A stretch of DNA of 64,000 bases from Thalassospira lucentensis (GCF_001613805.1 NZ_LPVY01000005.1:1-64000), one strand, 5' to 3'; positions 35,895 to 44,299 are shown, counted from the first letter of the stretch. Notes: generated by a model not told the origin, from the letters alone. Translations and numbers: made by a program.

Positions 35895-37303
35895 TGCCGC
35901 AATCGACAATCGATACCGCCACTGCAAATCCGCAAACGGCACAGGTAATCATCGTTGATGACGAAGAAGCCCTGCGCCTTTCCCTGTCCCAATGGCTTGA
36001 TCTGTCCGGATACACCATCAGTGTCCATGCCGATGCGATTTCGGCACTTGAACATATCACACCCGATTTCGCCGGCGTGATCCTGACCGATGTTAAAATG
36101 CCAAAGCTTGATGGCATTGCCTTTACCAAATCGGTTCTTGAGATCGACCGCGACATTCCGGTGATCCTGATGACCGGTCATGGCGATGTCCCGATGGCCG
36201 TCGAGGCGATGAAAAGCGGGGCATATGATTTCGTCGAAAAGCCGTTTGAACCAACCGACATTCTCGAAAGCCTCGATCGCGCGATTGAAAAACGCAAACT
36301 TGTCATCGAAAATCGCACGCTCCGTTCACAAATCGCCCAGCAGGGCACGCTTGACAGCCGCCTGATCGGCAACAGTCCGTCGATGCGTGCCCTGAAGGCC
36401 GAAATCGCCAATATCGCCCCGACCGAAGTCCCGGTTCTGGTCTCCGGAGAAACCGGCACCGGCAAGGAACTGGTCGCGCGTGCCATTCATGACCTCAGCA
36501 CCCGGAATGATCGGCGATTTGTTGCCGTTAACTGCGCGGCAATTCCCGAAAGTACCGCAGAAAGCGAGCTTTTCGGTCATGAAAAGGGAGCCTTCACCGG
36601 TGCTGCCAGCCGCCGGACCGGCTGGATCGAACATGCCGATAACGGCACCCTGTTTCTTGATGAAATTTCAAGCATGCCGCTGGCGTTACAGGCCAAGCTT
36701 CTGCGTGTCATCGAACAGCGCGAAGTCGTGCGCCTTGGGTCAAACACCCCGGTAAAGGTCAATTTCCGGCTGATCTGTGCCACCAACGAAGATTTACCCA
36801 CCGCCGTTATCGACAAGCGTTTTCGCGAAGACCTTCTGTTTCGGATCAACACATTCGAACTGGAAATCGTACCGCTCCGCCAGCGTAAGGATGACCTGCC
36901 GTTACTTTTCGATATTTTTGCCGAACGCGCGGCGGAAAATTTTGATCGCCCTTATGAAAAACCGCATGCAAGTCTGTGGGGCAGTCTTTTGGGGCATGAA
37001 TGGTCCGGCAATGTGCGCGAACTTAAAAATCTGGCGGAACGCTATGTGCTTTTGACCGGCATGCCCGAAGAACGCTGGGCACGGTTGTTTGGCAATAATG
37101 CTGCGATGGATGCATCTGCTGCATCCGATAAAACCGGATCGCTGGCCGATCAGCTTCGCCATTTCGAGCAGCACATAATTCGTGATGCCCTGATCCGCCA
37201 TAACGGCAATGTCAAAACGGTCATGGATGAACTCGACATCCCGCGCCGGACTTTGAATGAAAAAATGAAGAAGCTGAATATCCGTCGCGACGATATCGAA
37301 TAG
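35894..37303 (+). CDS. dctD: DctD-like sigma-54-dependent response regulator
   Basis: 469 residues: receiver (Asp in VILTDVKMPKLDG), AAA+ sigma-54 activation domain with Walker A GETGTGKELVARAI, the sigma-54 contact loop EKGAFTGA, Walker B NGTLFLDEIS, and a C-terminal Fis-type HTH (HNGNVKTVMDELDIPRRTLNEKM). The start overlaps the last base of dctB's stop. Downstream lie two dyads and a -24/-12 promoter, so it very probably activates the TAXI operon with sigma-54. Confidence 0.93.
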   Translation: MPQSTIDTATANPQTAQVIIVDDEEALRLSLSQWLDLSGYTISVHADAISALEHITPDFAGVILTDVKMPKLDGIAFTKSVLEIDRDIPVILMTGHGDVPMAVEAMKSGAYDFVEKPFEPTDILESLDRAIEKRKLVIENRTLRSQIAQQGTLDSRLIGNSPSMRALKAEIANIAPTEVPVLVSGETGTGKELVARAIHDLSTRNDRRFVAVNCAAIPESTAESELFGHEKGAFTGAASRRTGWIEHADNGTLFLDEISSMPLALQAKLLRVIEQREVVRLGSNTPVKVNFRLICATNEDLPTAVIDKRFREDLLFRINTFELEIVPLRQRKDDLPLLFDIFAERAAENFDRPYEKPHASLWGSLLGHEWSGNVRELKNLAERYVLLTGMPEERWARLFGNNAAMDASAASDKTGSLADQLRHFEQHIIRDALIRHNGNVKTVMDELDIPRRTLNEKMKKLNIRRDDIE

Positions 37304-37356
37304 CAGTAATTTATCATGCGGCCATAAAATGTTACGATGGCTGCAAATCGGATCAA

Positions 37357-37374
37357 TCGGCAAGATTTCGCCGA
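37357..37374. promoter_or_regulatory. Upstream activator site 1 (probable DctD dyad)
   Basis: TCGGCAAGATTTCGCCGA is an inverted repeat (TCGGC/GCCGA). A near copy follows 33 bp downstream, about three helical turns, which places both on the same face of the DNA, upstream of the -24/-12 promoter. This is the usual layout for a sigma-54 activator; assignment to the adjacent DctD is inference. Confidence 0.6.
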
Positions 37375-37389
37375 CATGAAAACCATCCA

Positions 37390-37407
37390 TCGGCAACAAT
37401 CCGCCGA
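37390..37407. promoter_or_regulatory. Upstream activator site 2 (probable DctD dyad)
   Basis: TCGGCAACAATCCGCCGA has the same arms as site 1 (TCGGCAA...CGCCGA conserved in both) with a different centre. It ends about 60 bases upstream of the -24 element. Confidence 0.6.
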
Positions 37408-37466
37408 AACTATCGGGCATATATTTGTATCTGCCTGATATATAAAGATAAAAAATCATCTTTGGG

Positions 37467-37482
37467 TTGGCACAACAATTGC
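37467..37482 (+). promoter_or_regulatory. Sigma-54 (-24/-12) promoter of the TAXI operon
   Basis: TTGGCACAACAATTGC matches the RpoN consensus TGGCAC-N5-TTGC with the invariant GG and GC ten bases apart. A start site near 37494 is expected. It lies downstream of the sigma-54 activator gene dctD and upstream of the TAXI transporter genes. Confidence 0.85.
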
Positions 37483-37531
37483 CAGTCAGAAGGGCAAAAC
37501 AATAAAAATATTTCGCTAGGGAGAATAACCA

Positions 37532-37627
37532 ATGTCCGGGAAGGCATGCTTTCATTGCATGACATTTGATCGGCCCATATCCGGGTCAATCGCATCATAC
37601 CAGCATCGTGCGCTGTCAGGGTTCTGA
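37532..37627 (+). CDS. Possible 31-residue leader peptide
   Basis: A short ORF begins with ATG at 37532 with AGGGAG 8 bases upstream and lies about 38 bases after the predicted sigma-54 start site. The peptide starts MSGKACFHCMTFDRP and has a Cys-x-x-Cys pair. No similar known protein comes to mind. It could be a regulatory leader, a small protein, or a chance ORF; only the position and ribosome site support it. Confidence 0.35.
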   Translation: MSGKACFHCMTFDRPISGSIASYQHRALSGF

Positions 37628-37839
37628 CATCTGCCTTGTGAAGCTGTTTCACGAGGTGTTTGCGCGTGCCGTATTTTGCAACCTGATCGGACAGGATTTT
37701 CATCCCCGACACGATATTCGTTAGAGAAGTAAGACGACCAACAACTGAGGAGATACCAAAAGATAACTGCCAATATTCGATTATTGACCGTTTCTGTTGT
37801 TATCAATGCAGTGAACATTGATCCTAGGGAGGACTAAGT

Positions 37840-38805
37840 ATGAAATTGCGGAATCTGCTTTCTGCAGCGGCAGCACTGATGATGTTCGGTGCCCCGGCAT
37901 TCGCCCAGACCCAGCTTTCCATCGCGACCGGCGGTACCGGTGGCGTTTACTACCCGTATGGTGGTGGTCTTGCCGAACTGATCGGTAAATATATTGATGG
38001 CTATGACGCCGTTGCCGAAGTTACTGGCGCGTCGGTCGAAAACATGGGCCTGATCGCACGTGGCGACAGCGACCTTGCCATCGGTCTGGCTGACACCGTT
38101 TATGCCGCTTATCACGGCACCGGCAAATTCGAAGACCGCAAACTCGACAATATCCGCGCAATTGCGTCGATCTATCCGAACGCAGTCCAGCTCGTGACTC
38201 TTGCTGACAGTGGTATCACCAGCCTTGCCGATCTGAAAGGCAAACGCGTTTCTGTTGGTGCACCGGGTTCGGGAACCGAAGTTTCGGCAAAAGTTCTGCT
38301 CGAAGCCAACGGCATCACCTATGACGACATCGAAGAACAGCGTCTGAACTTCAACGAAACCGCCGATGCAATCCGCGACGGCGATATCGATGCAGGCTTC
38401 TGGAGTGTCGGCCCGCCCACCAGCTCGATCCTCAACCTTGCAACCACGCGTGACATCAAACTGGTCGCTCTGACCGAAGAAGAGGTTGCTGCTGCCATCG
38501 ACGCGGAGCCGACCTTTGCACCTTACTCGCTGCGTAAAGGCATCTACGAAGGTGTCGAGGCACCGGTTCTGACGATCTCCACCCCGAACGTTCTGGTCGT
38601 CAATGCCGACATGGACGAGGAACTGGCTTATCAGATCACCAAGACCCTGTTTGACAAGGTTGACGAACTGATCGCCATTCACCCGGCTGCAAATGACACC
38701 ACGGTTGATTTCTCGGTCGGCTCGACCCCGATCGTGATGCATCCGGGAGCAATTCGTTATTACGAAGAAGCTGGTGCACCGTTCCTGGATCACCTGCGTC
38801 CATGA
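37840..38805 (+). CDS. TAXI family TRAP transporter binding protein
   Basis: 321 residues with a signal peptide (MKLRNLLSAAAALMMFGAPA, cleaved about AFA). TAXI hallmark: LSIATGGTGGVYYPYGGGLA near the N-terminus, then ITSLADLKGKRVSVGAPGSG. TAXI proteins bind small acids in the periplasm; the ligand here is unknown. TAGGGAGGACTAAGT precedes the ATG. It heads an operon with DUF1850 and fused-permease genes, driven by the sigma-54 promoter upstream. Confidence 0.94.
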   Translation: MKLRNLLSAAAALMMFGAPAFAQTQLSIATGGTGGVYYPYGGGLAELIGKYIDGYDAVAEVTGASVENMGLIARGDSDLAIGLADTVYAAYHGTGKFEDRKLDNIRAIASIYPNAVQLVTLADSGITSLADLKGKRVSVGAPGSGTEVSAKVLLEANGITYDDIEEQRLNFNETADAIRDGDIDAGFWSVGPPTSSILNLATTRDIKLVALTEEEVAAAIDAEPTFAPYSLRKGIYEGVEAPVLTISTPNVLVVNADMDEELAYQITKTLFDKVDELIAIHPAANDTTVDFSVGSTPIVMHPGAIRYYEEAGAPFLDHLRP

Positions 38806-39308
38806 CCTCTGCCATGTGGGGGCGGCCGTTTCTGGCCGCCCTTTTCCTCCTTGCTTTGGCACCCTCCGGTCATGCCGGTGACGCCGCCAAAGAAGAAACC
38901 GACAAAACCGATCGCCTTGAAATTATCGGGGCGGATGGTCGCATTCTGGCTGAAACCGGCATCCCGCGTCAGGGGGAGTGGTGTCTTTACTGGAACCATT
39001 CAGTCACCGGCGATGGTGTGATCGATTGCTATGTCGACGATCACGGCAAGATGGTCCTGCACCGCGCCTATCAGCCCGATTTTGCTGCAGGACTGGGCCA
39101 TTATCCGGGACGCGGCAAACTGACCAGCGCGGAAAATGGTGGTTATTGGATTGAAGACATTGATGAAGCCGTGCCGGGAAATGCCTATGTCCTTCGGGTC
39201 GGCAGCCTCGCGGTAAATCATCGCATCGTCACCGAAAATGACGAGATCAATCTATCGAAAATGGCCGAACATACCCGTGTCACCATACGGCTTGATACCG
39301 GGGATTAA
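38802..39308 (+). CDS. DUF1850 protein, TAXI transporter accessory
   Basis: 168 residues with a signal peptide (cleavage about GHA). The core EWCLYWNHSVTGDGVIDCYVDDHGKMVLHRAYQPDFAAG is the DUF1850 signature (W-x-HSV). DUF1850 genes are regularly found next to TAXI TRAP transporters, and this one overlaps the TAXI gene by 4 bases. A role as an accessory periplasmic subunit is likely but not demonstrated. Confidence 0.85.
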   Translation: MTSAMWGRPFLAALFLLALAPSGHAGDAAKEETDKTDRLEIIGADGRILAETGIPRQGEWCLYWNHSVTGDGVIDCYVDDHGKMVLHRAYQPDFAAGLGHYPGRGKLTSAENGGYWIEDIDEAVPGNAYVLRVGSLAVNHRIVTENDEINLSKMAEHTRVTIRLDTGD

Positions 39309-39320
39309 GGATTTTAATTG

Positions 39321-41336
39321 ATGACTGAACCGGCACCTCTTCCGTCCATGCAGGACACAGTTGCCCAGCCCAAAATTGTTCTGGGGCTGATCACCGTGGT
39401 CGCAGTTGCGCTTTCACTGTTCCAGATGTATGGCGCGGGTATCGAACCGCTTGGCCTGTTTTATCAGCGCTCGATCCATCTGGCCTTTGTGATGTTTCTG
39501 GCTTTTCTGATGTTTCCGGCATTCGGATCGAACCGTAAACGGGGCGTCCTTGGTTGGGTCATCGATCTGGCATTTCTGGCCGGTGCGTTCGTTACCGGTT
39601 TCTATCTGTCCTTCTATCTGGACGAGATTTTCAACCGTGCCGGTTTCTGGACCAGTACCGATCTGATCGTCGGCATCATCGCAACCGTTACCGTCCTCGA
39701 AGCCAGCCGCCGTGCTGTTGGCCTTGGCATGACCGTAATTGGCATCGTCGCCATCATTTATGCGCTCTCGGGTCCACGCGGTTCGCTGCCATGGCTTGGC
39801 GAATGGCTGCCCGGTATTCTTAGCCACCGGGGCGCTGATATAGACCGCCTTGTCGGTCAGCTTTACCTTGGACAGGAGGGTATTTACGGCCTGCCGATGG
39901 GGGTTGCAGCAACCTATATCTTCATGTTCGTGCTGTTTGGTGCGTTCCTTGAAGTGACCGGTGCTGGTAAATTCTTTATCGACATGGCCTATGCCGCGAC
40001 CGGCAGAAAGGCTGGTGGTCCGGCAAAGGCCGCTGTTCTGGCCTCGGCCGGAATGGGTTCGATCAGCGGTTCGGCCATTGCCAACGTTGTTACGACAGGC
40101 GCCTTTACCATTCCGCTGATGAAGCGCCTTGGCTATCGCCCCGCCCAGGCCGGTGGGATCGAAGCAGCCGCATCGACCGGCGGGCAAATCACCCCGCCAC
40201 TCATGGGGGCGGGCGCCTTCCTGATTTCCGAATATACCCAGGTGCCGTATCTCGAAATCGTCATGATTTCGATCTTCCCGGCGATCCTGTATCTCGGCAC
40301 GGTTTATCTGTTTGTGCATATTGTCGCGCTGAAGAACGGTATGCGTGGCATGCCGGTCTCAGAATTGCCGGACTGGAAGCAGGTACTTAAAGAAGGCTGG
40401 CAATTCATCCTGCCGCTTGGCGTTCTGATTTACCTTCTGGTGCTGAACATTTCTCCGATGCGCGTCGGTTTCTGGGCGATTATTTCGGTCCTTGCGGTTG
40501 CCGCCCTACGCTACGCGATCTGGTTCTTCTATGTCGCGCCGCAGAACGGTGAAAAGGCCAGCCATGACCGCCTCAAGGCTGCACTTGCCAATGGCGTCAG
40601 GATTACAATCGCTGCCCTTGAACTCGGCGCAAAGAACGCGGTTGCCGTCAGTATGGCCTGTGCCGTTGCCGGGATTATCGTTGGCGTTGTTGGCTTGACC
40701 GGTCTTGGCCTGAAATTCTCGTCGATGATGATCGCGTTTTCGGGTGGCAATATCGTCCTCGCACTGGTTCTGGTGCTGCTCGCCAGTCTGATCCTTGGTA
40801 TGGGCCTGCCGGTGACGGCATCCTATATCGTTCTGATCGTTCTGGTCGGCCCGGCCCTGTCCAACGAGTTCGGCATTCCGTTGCTGATCGCGCATCTGGT
40901 GGTGTTCTGGTATTCCCAGGACAGTAACGTGACCCCACCCATTGCCCTTGCCGGCTTTGCCGGGGCCGCGATAGCCGGGGCCAGTCCATTGGAAACCAGT
41001 ATGCAGGCCTGGAAATTTGCCAAGGGCCTGTATCTGATCCCGGCCTTCATGGTGTTCAATCCGGAAATCATCACTGGTGGCCCGCTGCCGCTCGTGCTGT
41101 GGACCGGCTTTACCGCGATCCTGTCGCTAGCTGCCTTTGCCGCAGCACTCGAAGGGTTCATGTTTGCCAAGATCGATCTGGTATCACGCATTCTGATTGT
41201 TCCGGCGACCATTGGCATCTTCTATCCGGACCTTCGGGCAGAGATCGCAGGGACAGTCGTCATTCTGGCGATACTGGGCCTGAACTGGTGGAAAAGCCGT
41301 CATTCGGATGGTCCGGCGGCCAAAATAGCTGCCTAA
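39321..41336 (+). CDS. Fused TRAP permease (4TM + 12TM), TAXI type
   Basis: 671 residues from the ATG at 39321 (a TTG one codon earlier is possible). The first about 180 residues are DctQ-like and the rest DctM-like, a fusion typical of TAXI systems. Motifs include GSISGSAIANVVTTGAFTIP and STGGQITPPLMGAGAFL (the SGSA.. and PP loops), repeated later as YSQDSNVTPPIALAGFAGA. It forms the inner-membrane transport unit with the TAXI protein. Confidence 0.94.
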   Translation: MTEPAPLPSMQDTVAQPKIVLGLITVVAVALSLFQMYGAGIEPLGLFYQRSIHLAFVMFLAFLMFPAFGSNRKRGVLGWVIDLAFLAGAFVTGFYLSFYLDEIFNRAGFWTSTDLIVGIIATVTVLEASRRAVGLGMTVIGIVAIIYALSGPRGSLPWLGEWLPGILSHRGADIDRLVGQLYLGQEGIYGLPMGVAATYIFMFVLFGAFLEVTGAGKFFIDMAYAATGRKAGGPAKAAVLASAGMGSISGSAIANVVTTGAFTIPLMKRLGYRPAQAGGIEAAASTGGQITPPLMGAGAFLISEYTQVPYLEIVMISIFPAILYLGTVYLFVHIVALKNGMRGMPVSELPDWKQVLKEGWQFILPLGVLIYLLVLNISPMRVGFWAIISVLAVAALRYAIWFFYVAPQNGEKASHDRLKAALANGVRITIAALELGAKNAVAVSMACAVAGIIVGVVGLTGLGLKFSSMMIAFSGGNIVLALVLVLLASLILGMGLPVTASYIVLIVLVGPALSNEFGIPLLIAHLVVFWYSQDSNVTPPIALAGFAGAAIAGASPLETSMQAWKFAKGLYLIPAFMVFNPEIITGGPLPLVLWTGFTAILSLAAFAAALEGFMFAKIDLVSRILIVPATIGIFYPDLRAEIAGTVVILAILGLNWWKSRHSDGPAAKIAA

Positions 41337-41370
41337 TTTCCCCGCTGAAACGACTTAGTTTTGATCCGAA

Positions 41371-41405
41371 AGCCCCCGCAAGGCATGTTCTTGCGGGGGT
41401 TTTTT
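41371..41405 (+). terminator. Terminator of the TAXI operon
   Basis: CCCCCGCAAG and CTTGCGGGGG form a perfect 10-bp stem with a 7-base loop, followed by six T. It is 36 bases after the stop codon of the fused permease gene. Confidence 0.9.
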
Positions 41406-41509
41406 CGTATTATTTGCTTAGATAATACCTATGCATTCGGGCAGTAGACGCTTTTCACCGCCCTAGATAATATCGCCGGAAGAATTCCTCATACTATTGA
41501 TTGAACCTC

Positions 41510-42784
41510 ATGCAATTCCTCAGTCTTTTGCGTCAGGCACCCCGCCCGTTGGCATTCGGGGCGCTTCATAGTTTTGGCTCGTCATTCGGCCAGACCTTTC
41601 TGGTCGCCCTTTTCGTTCCGTTCATTGGCGCCAGCCTTTCGATCAATGAAACCGAGTTTGCCAATATTTATGCCGGGATCACCATCGCAAGTGCGTTGTG
41701 CCTGCCTTTCATCGGGCGATTGATCGACCGCATTGATATGCTGCGCTATAGCCTGGCGACCATGGTGTTGCTGACCATGGGCTGCCTTGTGATTGCCTTG
41801 GCTCAATCGGTCTGGATGCTGATCGTGGCCTTGTTCATTCTGCGTCTGGCCGGGCAGGGATTAATGAGCCATGTCAGCATGACTGGCATTGCGCGCTATT
41901 TTGATCGCAGCCGCGGACGTGCCCTCGCCATTGCAAGCTTCGGCTTTCCGTTGGCAGAGGCAATCATGCCCGTAACGCTGCTGGCACTTATCGCCGGATT
42001 TGGCTGGCGGGCGACCTATGCAGGGGCCGGTATTTTTATCGTGGTGATCCTGATGCCGATTGCGATCCTGCTGATCCGTGATAATGCAAAATTCCGCGAG
42101 GCACCGGGCAAAACAGAAAAAGATGGCAAAGCCGCCAGTACTGATCACAGCGCCGATCAGGACGCATCCCCCGCAAGCAGTCATCCACGCCTGTTCCGGT
42201 CACGCTATATCTGGTTCTGCATGCCGATGCTGGCCGCCCCGCCGCTGGTGATGACCGCCCTGTTTTTCCATCAGGGATCGATTTCAGCCAGCAAAGATAT
42301 CGACCTTGCCTGGTTTGCCGCCGGTTTTACGGTTTTTGCCATTACATCCGTGATCGGGGCGTTTGGTAGCGGTCCGCTGATTGACAGCCATACTGCACGA
42401 AAGCTGTTCCCCTATCACCTGATCCCGGCCATCGGGGCGGTGTCGCTACTGGCGATCACTGAAACACCGGTCATGATCCCGGTTTATATGGGGATGCTGG
42501 GCGTCACCACCGGCTTTGCCACAACATTGCGCACCGCGATTATCCCGGAACTGGTGCCACTTAGTGAAATCGGCGCAGTCCGCAGCACATTGACCGCGGT
42601 CATGGTTCTGGCATCTGCGATTGGACCTGCGATCTATGGCTGGATGTTTGCCGCCAATATCGATATCGCGACGACGCTTTGGATCACCATCGTCGCAATG
42701 GCGGTTGTGTCAATGCTGTCCTGGATGTCGGAACGGCCCGGATTTTATATCCCGCCAGGCGTCGCACGCCAAACCGGCGAATGA
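41510..42784 (+). CDS. MFS transporter
   Basis: 424 residues with about 12 hydrophobic segments split by a charged central loop (about 195-225, PGKTEKDGKAASTDHSADQD). The motif-A-like region is FIGRLIDRIDMLRYSLATMV. It resembles oxalate/formate-antiporter-like MFS proteins only in general form; I cannot name a substrate. The start is the ATG at 41510; a TTG at 41501 is also open, and neither has a strong ribosome site. Its own terminator is not obvious. Confidence 0.85.
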   Translation: MQFLSLLRQAPRPLAFGALHSFGSSFGQTFLVALFVPFIGASLSINETEFANIYAGITIASALCLPFIGRLIDRIDMLRYSLATMVLLTMGCLVIALAQSVWMLIVALFILRLAGQGLMSHVSMTGIARYFDRSRGRALAIASFGFPLAEAIMPVTLLALIAGFGWRATYAGAGIFIVVILMPIAILLIRDNAKFREAPGKTEKDGKAASTDHSADQDASPASSHPRLFRSRYIWFCMPMLAAPPLVMTALFFHQGSISASKDIDLAWFAAGFTVFAITSVIGAFGSGPLIDSHTARKLFPYHLIPAIGAVSLLAITETPVMIPVYMGMLGVTTGFATTLRTAIIPELVPLSEIGAVRSTLTAVMVLASAIGPAIYGWMFAANIDIATTLWITIVAMAVVSMLSWMSERPGFYIPPGVARQTGE

Positions 42785-42821
42785 GACAGCGGGATTGCAA
42801 AGCCGAATATCCGCGATAGGA

Positions 42822-42858
42822 CAAAAAAATGGCCCGGAGCTCAAAAGAGCCCGGGCCA
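42822..42858 (-). terminator. Terminator of the 60-aa gene / sRNA candidate
   Basis: On the - strand TGGCCCGGGCTC pairs with its complement around AAAA/TTTT (one bulged base), and the stem is followed by seven T (42823-42829 on the + strand is AAAAAAA). It ends the transcript that carries the 60-aa ORF and the two hairpins. Confidence 0.85.
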
Positions 42859-42960
42859 GTCGGGAAAACAGCGTCGTCTAGGGAGGAAGACGCTAGAAAA
42901 AACGCGGTAGTCCATCGCGGGAGCGTCGTTTGGGGAGGAAGATCAAACGTCGCTCGACCA
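42823..42960 (-). ncRNA. Candidate 3'-UTR sRNA with two CCUCC-loop hairpins (CcsR/Cuckoo-like)
   Basis: Downstream of the 60-aa ORF, the transcript contains hairpin A (42921-42955), a 12-bp stem with one mismatch whose loop reads AUCUUCCUCCC in RNA sense, and hairpin B (42870-42894), a perfect 6-bp stem AGCGUC/GACGCU whose loop contains UUCCUCCC. Both share UCUUCCUCCC. A strong terminator follows. Exposed CCUCC in loops is the hallmark of the alphaproteobacterial CcsR/Cuckoo sRNAs, which in Rhodobacter are cut from the 3' part of an mRNA with a small upstream ORF. The layout here is the same; processing and function are inferred. Confidence 0.65.
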
Positions 42961-42972
42961 CGAGGTCATCAA

Positions 42973-43155
42973 TTAGGCAGCACCGCCAACGGTGCCAGCC
43001 GGATGCTTGATGTCGGCGGACTTGTCAGAGCCTTTGAACAGGCTGCGGAACAGGCTGCCGATATATTCAGCGCGAAGCTGTTGGCCTTTGCGCACGCCAG
43101 CTTCAATCTCGCTGGTTTTGATGTTCAGCTTGGTGATGTCAGCATAAGTGGTCAT
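42973..43155 (-). CDS. Small 60-residue protein, unknown function
   Basis: Starts MTTYADITKLNIKTSEIE with an excellent Shine-Dalgarno AAAGGAGG 6 bases upstream. The middle segment GQQLRAEYIGSLFRSLFKG is an amphipathic, basic helix; the tail is Gly/Ala-rich. No Cys, no signal peptide. I cannot place it in a family with certainty; it lacks the Arg-rich signature of DUF1127 proteins that precede CcsR sRNAs in Rhodobacter. The strong ribosome site and the long structured 3' UTR suggest a highly expressed, probably stress-related, dual-function transcript. Confidence 0.75.
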   Translation of the reverse strand: MTTYADITKLNIKTSEIEAGVRKGQQLRAEYIGSLFRSLFKGSDKSADIKHPAGTVGGAA

Positions 43156-43185
43156 GGCAGACCTCCTTTGAGAATTTGGTTCATT

Positions 43186-43200
43186 GCGACAACGTGTCGC
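43186..43200. promoter_or_regulatory. Inverted repeat upstream of the 60-aa gene
   Basis: GCGACAACGTGTCGC is a perfect 6-bp dyad with a 3-bp centre, 31 bases upstream of the start codon of the 60-aa gene. It could be an operator or a 5'-UTR hairpin. I could not define the promoter itself. Confidence 0.4.
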
Positions 43201-43291
43201 GTTTGATGAACCCAATCTAATTTCCTTTACGGCAGAAGAGAATTACCTCAATATGCACATTACTTGTGAATATGCGTCATAAATAGGAAAC

Positions 43292-44287
43292 ATGCCGATG
43301 GATCGCGCCGCAGAAATGGAAATCTTTGTCCATGCCGTTGAAGAAGGCAGCTTTTCAGCTGCTGCACGGACCATGCGTCTGTCACCTTCGGCGGTTTCAA
43401 AATACATTTCGCGCCTTGAAGACAGGCTTGGCGCGCGTCTTTTGATGCGCACCACCCGCCAGCTTAGCCTGACCGAGGAAGGCCGTGCCTTTTACGAGCG
43501 CGCACGCACGATCCTAAACGAGATCGAAGAAGCCGAAGAAGTCGTAACCCAGCTTTACGCGGCCCCGCGCGGAACGTTGCGTATCAACGCATCGGTGGCC
43601 TTCACCAAGTATCAGGTCGTGCCGCTGATTCCGGAATTTCTGGCGCGTTATCCCGATGTAAGGATTGAATTGACGCTGGATGATAAATTCACCGATCTGG
43701 TCAACGATGGTTACGATCTGGCGATTCGCCTGTCCGCGCTTGAAGATTCATCCCTGATCGCACGCAAATATGCGGTCAACCGCCGCATGATCGTCGCATC
43801 GCCGGAATATCTGGAAAAGAACGGTATCCCCCGCAAGCCGCAGGAACTTGAAAACCACGACTGTCTGCATCTGTCATCGCGCGAAAGCTTTAACGACTGG
43901 CATTTCGACACACCCGAAGGCCATGTTTCATTCCGCGCACAGGGCAGCTTTTCCGCCAATGACGGCGACGCATTGCACGAAGCGGTGGTCGCGGGCCTTG
44001 GCATGGCGAGACTGGCAGAGTACCTCGTGCATGAAGATATCCGGGCAGGTCGCCTGACGCCGGTTCTGACGGAATATGTACACGATCTGGCATGGATTTC
44101 GGCGGTGTATCCACACAAACGCCACCTGTCACCAAAGGTCCGTGCCTTTGTGGACTTCCTGGCCGAAAAATTCACCCCCATCCCGCCATGGGAGCTCGGC
44201 CTGCGCGATGCGCGTTCGGTCCGCAAACCCGAAGCCGTTGCCGAAACCAAGGCCATTGCAGCCCCGGTAACCGAGCAGCAAGGCTAG
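43292..44287 (+). CDS. LysR family regulator
   Basis: 331 residues: N-terminal HTH (MEIFVHAVEEGSFSAAARTM, then LSPSAVSKYISRLEDRLG) and a LysR substrate-binding domain (about 95-300, RGTLRINASVAFTKYQVVPL). A C-terminal tail of about 30 residues (KPEAVAETKAIAAPVTEQQG) is extra. It resembles the CrgA/DmlR-type group that has no fixed partner operon. It is divergent from the 60-aa gene, with 136 bases between, and could control it. Confidence 0.92.
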   Translation: MPMDRAAEMEIFVHAVEEGSFSAAARTMRLSPSAVSKYISRLEDRLGARLLMRTTRQLSLTEEGRAFYERARTILNEIEEAEEVVTQLYAAPRGTLRINASVAFTKYQVVPLIPEFLARYPDVRIELTLDDKFTDLVNDGYDLAIRLSALEDSSLIARKYAVNRRMIVASPEYLEKNGIPRKPQELENHDCLHLSSRESFNDWHFDTPEGHVSFRAQGSFSANDGDALHEAVVAGLGMARLAEYLVHEDIRAGRLTPVLTEYVHDLAWISAVYPHKRHLSPKVRAFVDFLAEKFTPIPPWELGLRDARSVRKPEAVAETKAIAAPVTEQQG

Positions 44288-44299
44288 ACGCAGGATAGG

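Larger units (their letters stand above)
37304..37839 (+). other. Regulatory region of the TAXI operon
   Basis: A 536-base stretch between dctD and the TAXI binding-protein gene. It contains two upstream dyads, a sigma-54 promoter and a 31-codon ORF with a good ribosome site (each listed separately). The remaining 210 bases before the TAXI gene are a long leader with one hairpin, GTGAA-GCTG-TTTCAC near 37634, whose function is unknown. Confidence 0.6.

Noticed and set aside
37410-37712. 100-residue - strand open frame in the TAXI leader
   Set aside because: No ribosome site at a proper distance and no family; it crosses the sigma-54 promoter on the other strand.
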